Shown: piece after piece, positions 57,563-64,000 of the stretch
Position numbering within the stretch: position 1 is the first letter of the stretch
How the letters are laid out: every line of letters starts with the position of its first letter
DNA from: Ctenosaura bakeri
Lineage: Eukaryota > Chordata > Lepidosauria > Squamata > Iguanidae
Direction of reading: 5' to 3'
Length of the DNA: 64,000 bases
NCBI GenBank assembly: GCA_948474755.1
Contig: CAOLHI010000352.1
Coordinates: 372,001 to 436,000 of the forward strand
Made by a program: the position numbers and the translations under genes
Notes under the pieces: model-generated
The model's input: the letters and a program-made list of their open reading frames with translations, nothing else
Database searches by the model: none
What the model was told of the DNA's origin: nothing

Positions 57563-58351
57563 GCCAGGAATGCATTTGCACGATCAAAGTTAGTGTGTCA
57601 GCTGCACCAACTGTTCCTCGAGGTATCTGATTTGGCCATGGTGATACATGCCTTAGTTGCATTCCAAATGGATTACCATAAAATACTTTAGGTAGGGCTG
57701 CCTTTGAAAAAATGTTCAAAAACTTGAATTGGTCCAACCTGCTGCAGCCAGATTGCTAACTGATTCTGGTTACAGAGGGCAAAAAAAACTCCCTTGTTGC
57801 AAGCTCCACCGGTTGCCAGCCTTTTTCTAGTCACCATTCAGAGTACTAGTTAGGACTTATAGAGCCCTATGCAACTCAGGTATAGGTTATTTGAAGAACC
57901 AGAATCTTCCCATATGAGCCAAGTTCTAAGAGCTTCAGAGGAATTACCTCTCTATCCCACCACCTTCACAGGCATCTTTGGTGGGAACATGAGAGAGAGC
58001 ATTCTCTGTGGCTGTGCCAAGACTTTGGAACTGCCTCCCTGAGAAGGTTAAGGTAGTTCTTTCTCTGCTGTCATTTTGGTAGCTGGTAAAACTATTCCAA
58101 CAAGCCATTTGACACTGATTGTTAACAAGGGAAGGGCTTTTTATGCTACTGTACTCTTTTTGATCTTTGTTTTAAATGGTTCTAATTCTGTTCTTAGTTT
58201 ATTACCATTTTAATCTCTACTTTTGTATTCTTTTACCTTCATGTATTTTGATTGTAGTTTTCTGTCTTTTCTAAGCTGCCTTGAGTCCCAGTCTGGGGGA
58301 AAGGTCAGGTATAAATAAAGGGATGGATGAAAGGATGGACAGATGGACAGA

Positions 58352-58929
58352 CATGACAACGAAATGTGGCAAAATAGTAGCAGCACACAGGAAGTGTGTC
58401 CTATCATATTGCCCTGAATTCATGCAACTTCAGATGATTTCAAAAACTAAGCAGGGGCTGGTATTCTGCATGGGAATAGCAGGGATCTCTATGCATGGCT
58501 AGGAAAGAATTCTGCCTGAAACCTACTGCTACTCATTGTTGACAATACTGTTGACAATGGACCAATGGCCTGGCCCATGAGGCTAGGGATTGCATCTCTA
58601 GTATTTATCAAGCTAACCAAACTTTATCAAGCATAAAAGGTAGCCCCTGCCCCCATCCTTTTTGTTATCTCCCTGGGACTGCAAAAACAAGGGACTGTCA
58701 ACTATCAGACAGGCCACTGAATATTTAGGTTGGTGGATTTCATTCAGTTGGGTGGATCACAAATTATACCAGACTGCCTTAAGGCATGCAGATGGAAGAC
58801 TGAAGGTAGTTTGGGCTGGATGCATGGTTAATTTCCAACATGAGCACCCCTAGAAAACAGGTCTTCTTGGAAACCACAGGCTCTAAGCCTTACCTGCCCC
58901 CTTTCATTACCTGTGAAAGCTGTGGACAT
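58352..58929. other. Unassigned sequence
   Basis: No feature recognised. Confidence 0.5.
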
Positions 58930-58932
58930 TTA

Positions 58933-59024
58933 GGCCATTTCCGCACGAGCCTGTTCTAGCGCTATGATTCCACTTTCAACATCCTATGGAATCCTGGGGT
59001 TTGCAGTTTCGTGCGGAAATGGCC
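58933..59024. mobile_element. Family B MITE, 92-bp minimal copy
   Basis: GGCCATTTCCGCACGAGCCT at the left, GTTTCGTGCGGAAATGGCC at the right; flanks TTA (58930-58932) and TCA (59025-59027). Only the left arm to GGGGTTTGCAGTTTC and a 12-15 bp right terminus remain, so nearly the whole second arm is missing. Confidence 0.85.
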
Positions 59025-59184
59025 TCAGTGGAGGAGGAAATGCACTTTGTGTAAGTGCAAGACTGAGCTGCAATTATTCCTGTCACAAACTTAGTCCTAG
59101 GTGGAGAGGAACCCTTTGACAGCTCCCCAGACATGCAAATGTTCCCCAAATTTTCTCTTTTAGCCACTTTTGTGAATTGTATAT

Positions 59185-59352
59185 ATTTATGTGTCTTCAA
59201 ATCACGTGTTGATTTTTGGCAACCCTATGAATTTCATGAGGTTTTCTTAGGAAAAAAATACTCGGCAGTGGTTTTACCAATTCCTTCCACTGAAATATTG
59301 CCTACAGCACCTGGTATTCATTCACCTGGTCTCCCATACAAGTACTAATAGG
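59185..59352 (-). mobile_element. 5S-rRNA-derived SINE, truncated
   Basis: Same tail as the 45.5 kb copy (CCCTATGAATTTCATGAGGT, CCAATTCCTTCCACTGAAAT). The antisense 5S segment GCCTACAGCACCTGGTATTC...GGTCTCCCATACAAGTACTA then breaks off, so about half of the 5S part is lost. Confidence 0.82.
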
Positions 59353-60489
59353 TGGCTTCAAATACATGAATGCAACATCACCAACTTTGGTTTTCTACTT
59401 TTTCTTTACCTGCAGCTGTTCTTCAAGGGTGTGTTATACAGGCACAATGCCTCAAGACCTAGAACTTCTTCTCTGTATATGGACTGTGAGGAGAGTAATC
59501 TCCCTCAGCCATTCTCACAGAAGGTTTGGTTAACGCAGCTGGATGTGTAGTAATAAATACATCTGAAGTTATCCTTCTGTGGAAAATAAGGGAAGCTTAC
59601 ATAATACTTTTTCGCTAATAAAACAGGTCCTTTTTATTTAATCTAAACCGACCTGTATGGATTCTTCAATTTATTTCTGATATCATCATTTCTAAAGGGC
59701 AAGATTTTGTTTTGATTTTTACTTACTATGGATGGTAAAATGACCAAAAATTATCATAGCTCATACACAGGCTTTTCACAATGGGAATCTTTTTCTTTTT
59801 CTTTTTTTTATGCTTTTCCATCCACACCCATCTGTGCTTTCAGACAGATTCTTACTTTCAGCCAGGGAGGGGTCATAAATTGTATCCAATCACGCTTCAA
59901 GCATGAAGTCTTTCTCTGCCATAACTCCAGGCTTTAATTTCCTCCTTTTGGAAGGGAAACCATGACATGGCCTACTTTTGACTTCTGTGGTTTCTGAAGG
60001 AGTTGTCGTTATTTATAGATTCATTTCAAGATTTGGCATTGTATCTGTGAATAAATCTGATTTCCAGGACAATGAAAACCAGATATTGTAATTTATTCTG
60101 ACAGACAATGTTAAATAAGAAACAAATTGATGTCTAAAATGTCCTGTGGTGACAAATCTTATTTTTTAATACAGCTGTTCAGCTCCCTGTAACACTGACA
60201 CTCTCAGTACCTTCAGGAACAAGTGGCAATGTCCAAGTGTATGGAAACAGCAAGCCATGGATATGCCCTAAAGAAGCCAACTTGTACCATTTGCAAAGGC
60301 TATCCCTAACAGCTACTTCAGTCAGCAGGTGCTAGGGCAAGGGGAGCAGTGGCTAGATGTTGGAAATGTGTCTAACCTGCATGCACTAAGGTAATCTGTC
60401 ACCTTCAGGTGTAGTAGAAAATAAGTCACAGCAGTCATGGTCATCTGACAGTCTCAGTAGCTTCTATACATGGAATGGGAAGGAAGCAT
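59353..60489. other. Unassigned sequence
   Basis: No feature recognised apart from the weak similarity of 59857-59894 to 54035-54082. Confidence 0.45.
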
Positions 60490-61360
60490 TGTTACTGCAG
60501 TTATGATATGTCTGGTGAGAGCACTAGATATCTCTTGATATCAAATAATTTGGCCTTTACCTGACCTCTCTCTGCCACCCTGCTCCACATGTTTGCAAAG
60601 GTCCACCGGACAAGCACGTATTAGGTGCGGCCATTAATGGCTGTAAATTCCAAACCTCATTTAGGCAGGCAACTTATTGCCTCTCCGATGCTTCAGGGAA
60701 CACCTTCTTGCAAACCAGTCTTGCTCAGCGCGAATCTACACAATGACGCTCTGCCAAGAGGCCGAGCCATTCCTTTATGTTGAGCCATTTGCATACTGGC
60801 CATACTATTGTCATCAAGCACTAAGCCCATCATGTAAACCTGATGTTTTCCAACTTCTTTGTCCAGCTCCAAATTTCCTTTGTTCTCACCGAGCATGGCA
60901 TGGCCTGTAGGTACAATCCACCCTATAAAAAGTCCCCACTTTCAGGACTACTTTGGACTACTTTGGACTTCCATCCCACCTTGCTGCTGGTTTGTCTGAA
61001 GAAGCTCCCCTCAGCAAACCACACTGAGCTCTCCCTCCTGCAATCCCCGCTTCTCTCCAGGACGACGAGACCAGGTGTCATATTACCCACTCCCTTGAAA
61101 CTCCCCATTTCTATTTCTCAGTTAGCTAGTGTATGTGTTGTCTTATTTGTTGTTTGTCTCTTAATAAAACTGTTATTTTTACTTTTAAAACGTGTCTGGC
61201 CGCTCTTCTGACCTGACGCGTAGACGCCGTAAAAGATCCCAGCTAAAGTTACCCTGCCTCTCGTTAGCTTAAGAGAGTGCTCGAGTCTAATTTCCCCATC
61301 TTGTGTTTTTAATTGGTACTTTGGGCGCCCCTCCCGGGACTCCCAACATACAGGATAACA
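60490..61360 (+). mobile_element. Solo LTR 5, 871 bp
   Basis: TGTTACTGCAGTTATGATAT to ...CATACAGGATAACA. Flanks GCAT (60486-60489) and GCAC (61361-61364) are a 4-bp duplication with one mismatch. TATAAAA at 60924-60930, AATAAA at 61163-61168. U3, R and U5 as in solo LTR 3. A small duplication GGACTACTTT is near 60946-60966. No internal sequence. Confidence 0.92.
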
Positions 61361-61904
61361 GCACTATTTTTTTCCTTTGCCCCAGCCAGCAAAATAACTT
61401 GGGCCACTCCAGAGAGTGACAACACACAGGACCAACAGAGTTCTGCCTGTCATACAGTGTGACTGCATACCCTAAACATGCCCACGGTCCTCAGGTACAG
61501 TAGAGTAAACCAAAAGAATAAGATTCAACTTCCAACCCAATTCACTTCTGTATAGTGAAAAGGTGGGGACATATTGTATGCCTCAGGGAACAAGAGGTCT
61601 TGGATCAGCCTCAATTCTGTAAACAAAAATTTCCTTTACTTGTGTAAGACAGTTGAGGAAGTAGCAAATGGTACTTCAAGGGACAATATAATGTAATGGC
61701 TAACCATGTGTGTAGCTTTTTGTCCTAATATCTGTTCAGTTATGCTCTAGCCAATCCATTGTCTCTAAACCTCAGCTCTAAACCTCTCTCTCAGCATTCT
61801 GTTAAGATCGTCTAATTCATATGCATGAAGTAAAACTGTTTTCACTTCACATCCTGCCAGTGTTAAGACCTACTTATAATTATTGGCCAGTATTCTGTAT
61901 CAGC
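61361..61904. other. Unassigned sequence
   Basis: No feature recognised. Confidence 0.5.
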
Positions 61905-62075
61905 TACAAGATTTACTCATCTGTAACTGTTCTGTATTCATGATTGCTACTTAGTCACAATTGTGGCACTATTGCCACAATCATAACTCCCACCCAGTCC
62001 ACTTTACCAGGAATCAGGCACATGAGGGGAAGGAAGGTCTGTTCTGCCAGATACTGGAACGTGAGCGAGTGATGT
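61905..62075 (-). repeat. Dispersed repeat 'E', copy 3
   Basis: Read on the minus strand it shows CCTGGTAAAGTGGACTGGGT, then ACTAAGTAGCAATCATGAAT, then ACAGAACAGTTACAGATGAG, collinear with copies at 3585 and 34990. Confidence 0.5.
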
Positions 62076-62406
62076 TTCTGTCAGGTTTTGAGGTGAGCCA
62101 GACCAAGTATACTTAACTAAGTAACAGAATATTGGTCATTAGATATTTAGGATTTCCATTTCTACTTGCTTATTTACTTATCTGGCACAGTTATAAACTG
62201 GACTTTATTGTTTAGATTAGAAATATATTTAAAATATATAATAAACAACCTGAGTGTTTAAAAGATTTAATATGAATTTTTTTTTTCTCAGAGCTGTCTT
62301 TAAATTTGTTAACAAATCACACCCAAATTATATTTCTTTCTAAATTACATGCCCCAGTAAAAATGCAAGCCATACTTGCCTGAAAAAAAAATGATACATT
62401 TATTCA
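62076..62406. other. Unassigned AT-rich DNA
   Basis: No feature recognised. Confidence 0.5.
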
Positions 62407-62796
62407 GCCCTTTTTCAAACCATTTTCCATCATTGTCCCATCATGACAAACAAAACCCCAAAACCTCCCCCTTTCCTTACCCAGCTAGCTGCCTGCAGGA
62501 GGGTAGTGCAAGCAACACGGGGGCCTTCCCTTCCGCAGTGCAGCCAGCCACTTTCCATACTGAAAAGGGGGAAGGAAGCACCTAGTTTTGGGGTTCCCCT
62601 CCCTTTCTGCATGGCTGCCAGCAATGGGAGCTTCATGCGATTGAAGGCCATTACTGGTTTTTTTTTGGGAAGGGAAATACCTGCAATTGCAACAGCTGAG
62701 GATGCATGGGAAGACCATGAAAAACATCATGCGAAAGCACGACTCTGTCATGTCTTGCTTTCAGGACCTAGACATACACTCTGACTAAAGGGGGGC
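62407..62796 (+). mobile_element. Degenerate family A-like MITE
   Basis: It begins GCCCTTTTTCAAACC after TCA and contains the family A acceptor tract and start of the cassette (CCTTCCCTTCCGCAG then TGCAGCCAGCCACTTTCC). It ends near AAAGGGGGGC followed by TAA. No GTAAGT-type donor is recognised. A diverged or rearranged relative. Confidence 0.55.
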
Positions 62797-63247
62797 TAAA
62801 ACAGCAGAACATGCTGAACACCCACCCCAGAGACAGAACAGTGGGCAGTGTAAGCTCCAGCAGAGAGCACTGCCCCTTCTGACACAAAAAGAAACCCACC
62901 TATACTCACCTTTGCCAAGAATAGATATCAAAAGGAAAGCATACACAGATCTCAACGAATTTATGGGAAAACAAGATTTAATTTGGGGAGCAGCTGGGTT
63001 AACCTCTGGACCTATAAAAGCCCAGTTATTCCTCTCCCAAGCTTGTCGGTGTTTAAAACTGACCATTTTTCCTGCTGTGCCTCTGACCTCTGAATTAAAA
63101 TTTTGTATCGATTGTGCTTTGATTTATGGGTATTGCTGAGAATGTTACTATGCTTCATATTTGTTTTGAGTCTGTTTAAATTTGATTAAAACAAGGAACC
63201 ACATTTTGAAACTGTTGCTTGCTGCTGGCCCTTTGGCTATTGCCAAC
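62797..63247. other. Unassigned sequence
   Basis: No feature recognised. Confidence 0.5.
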
Positions 63248-63250
63248 TTA

Positions 63251-64000
63251 GGCCTTTTCCACAGGGGGGGGATTAATTCGTTTCCTACAGATTATTTTGT
63301 TACCGCCTCAGAGCGGACATTTTTTACCTCGGTCCACATGCGTGCAGCCTCTCTCGACTCAAATCGCACCGCTCAGTACACAGTTACCCGTCCACGTCCG
63401 CCCGCCCCCAAATGGGCCCGCCCTCCATGGCCGTGAGTGGCGTGTGTTTTTTTTTTTTTTTTTTTTTTTATGTTCATCAGCGCGGCAGGTCACGTGTGCA
63501 TGCGCCCCCCGCCCCGCAAGCCCCCCTCGCGAGGTTTGGGCCCAAAAAACAAAGCGCGCCCTTTGGGGCGAAACCAAATTTGGGGAAATTTGTTTTTCGC
63601 GCCACCGCTTGAGGGACAGTAGCATTTGCTTTGCAGTTGGGGGACTCCTGCTGCTCACTGCGAGAGATGGAGCGAGGGTTGAAACTTTTGTCGCCCAAAT
63701 TGCTAGCGCCCTTCTCGCCTTGAACTCGATTCTTGGTGTGGTGGTGGCCGAACCTAGTCGCCAATGGGCGGCAAAGCGCTCGAGGAGGCGCGGGCGATTG
63801 GCCTCCACGCGCAACACGGTCGCGGTTTTGGGTTTCTACGCGACAATTCTTGGGCGGCCGCGGAGGCGCCTTCAACGCCTTCCATGCCAGAGAAGATGGG
63901 GGGGTACGGCAGCGGATGCGAAAAACCTGGTGGTGGGAGGAGGTCAGGGGGGGAAAATGGGATGAGGACCAGTGGCTCTACCATTTCCGCATGACCAAGG
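63251..64000. mobile_element. Family C-type element, left end; GC-rich, runs off window
   Basis: Starts GGCCTTTTCCACAGGGGG directly after TTA (63248-63250), the same TIR start and triplet context as 4226-4803, with a poly-T run (63447-63469) comparable to its poly-A. CpG density is high to the window edge. A 222-codon plus frame (63297-63965) and overlapping frames on both strands exist, but none shows a recognised domain, and Arg/Pro/Gly-rich frames on both strands are expected from GC-rich DNA. A CpG island of a neighbouring gene is an alternative. Confidence 0.5.
63447..63469. repeat. Poly-T run
   Basis: Twenty-three consecutive T residues inside the GC-rich element. Confidence 0.97.

Larger units (their letters stand above)
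55790..58330 (+). mobile_element. L2-type LINE, split by a MITE and an LTR
   Basis: First part 55790-56120 covers the catalytic region (an ADDTQL-type motif, frameshifted, near 55865) and a KTEMLLVK-like segment interrupted by a poly-A run (56012-56031). After the MITE, 56655-56696 reads into an LNAQPSAVA-like stretch. After the LTR, NAFARSKLVCQLHQLFL..SDLAMVIHALV resumes at 57570-57665, then ..LQLVQ..AAR.. and a SVAVPRLWNCLP-like segment near 58010. The 3' UTR ends in a GGAT/GACA microsatellite (58319-58350). Dead. Confidence 0.8.

Noticed and set aside
42935..61360. Pairing solo LTRs 3 and 5 (or 1 and 4) as the two ends of one provirus
   Set aside because: Each LTR has its own 4-bp target duplication and interrupts its own host repeat or unique site, and the DNA between them is LINE, SINE and MITE sequence with no gag, pol or env.
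63297..63965. 222-codon plus frame as a real gene
   Set aside because: Arg/Pro-rich composition, a poly-Phe run from poly-T, open frames on both strands, and a transposon-type left boundary. No domain recognised.

Overview
The window is vertebrate nuclear DNA, best explained as squamate reptile (an Anolis-like iguanian lizard). It is AT-rich, has no operon-like gene layout, and is full of decayed reptile-type repeats: L2-, CR1- and BovB/RTE-type LINEs, a tRNA-derived SINE with a BovB-like tail (Sauria SINE type), two copies of a 5S-rRNA-derived SINE (5S-Sauria type), endogenous-retrovirus LTRs and many short DNA transposons. The species call is inference from repeat content. I find no convincing host protein-coding gene, tRNA, rRNA gene, CRISPR or operon. 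Almost all open frames are LINE reverse-transcriptase remnants, microsatellites or GC-rich transposon DNA.

Layout. 1-9 kb: a TA-flanked inverted-repeat element (1.0-1.5), a family B MITE (3.7), a family C MITE (4.2-4.8), and family A MITEs at 5.2, 5.9 (inside a family B MITE) and 8.3. 9-22 kb: mostly unique AT-rich DNA, a LINE 3' end split by a retroposed mRNA 3' end (12.7-13.3), a Sauria-type SINE (15.9), a Tigger-like element in a tandem duplication (16.7), an L2 3' end (19.0) and one unassigned ORF (19.6-20.0). 22.9-25.7: an L2 LINE on the minus strand split by a family A MITE. 26.6: family A MITE. 27.9: hAT element with a perfect 8-bp target duplication. 29-32: two BovB fragments. 32.0-33.5: CR1 split by an LTR. 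34.3: another LTR-like unit. 39.4-45.2: LTR, L2 split by an LTR, BovB split by a MITE. 45.5: 5S SINE. 48.3-50.2: three more MITEs and an inverted repeat. 52.9-53.8: CR1 split by a palindromic MITE. 55.8-58.3: L2 split by both a family A MITE and an LTR. 59.2: 5S SINE. 60.5-61.4: LTR. 62.4 and 63.25-64.0: GC-rich MITE-type DNA, the last running off the window.

Two patterns stand out. First, family A MITEs carry what reads as a complete cassette exon: a pyrimidine tract ending in CAG (CATAG in one copy), then 54 or 75-76 bases, then AG|GTAAGT or a close variant. It is kept in seven copies, with the same spacing within each subgroup. The same elements have an internal palindrome whose two arms differ between copies yet stay complementary. 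Second, five related solo LTRs (866-915 bp), four with perfect 4-bp target duplications, lie within 29 kb with no internal retroviral sequence.

Nothing here works together as a gene system. The value is in the nested insertions, which give a relative order: L2, CR1 and BovB oldest; family B MITEs next; family A MITEs later; LTRs inserted into already old LINEs. Boundaries were read by eye and, except where a target duplication fixes them, may be off by a few bases.
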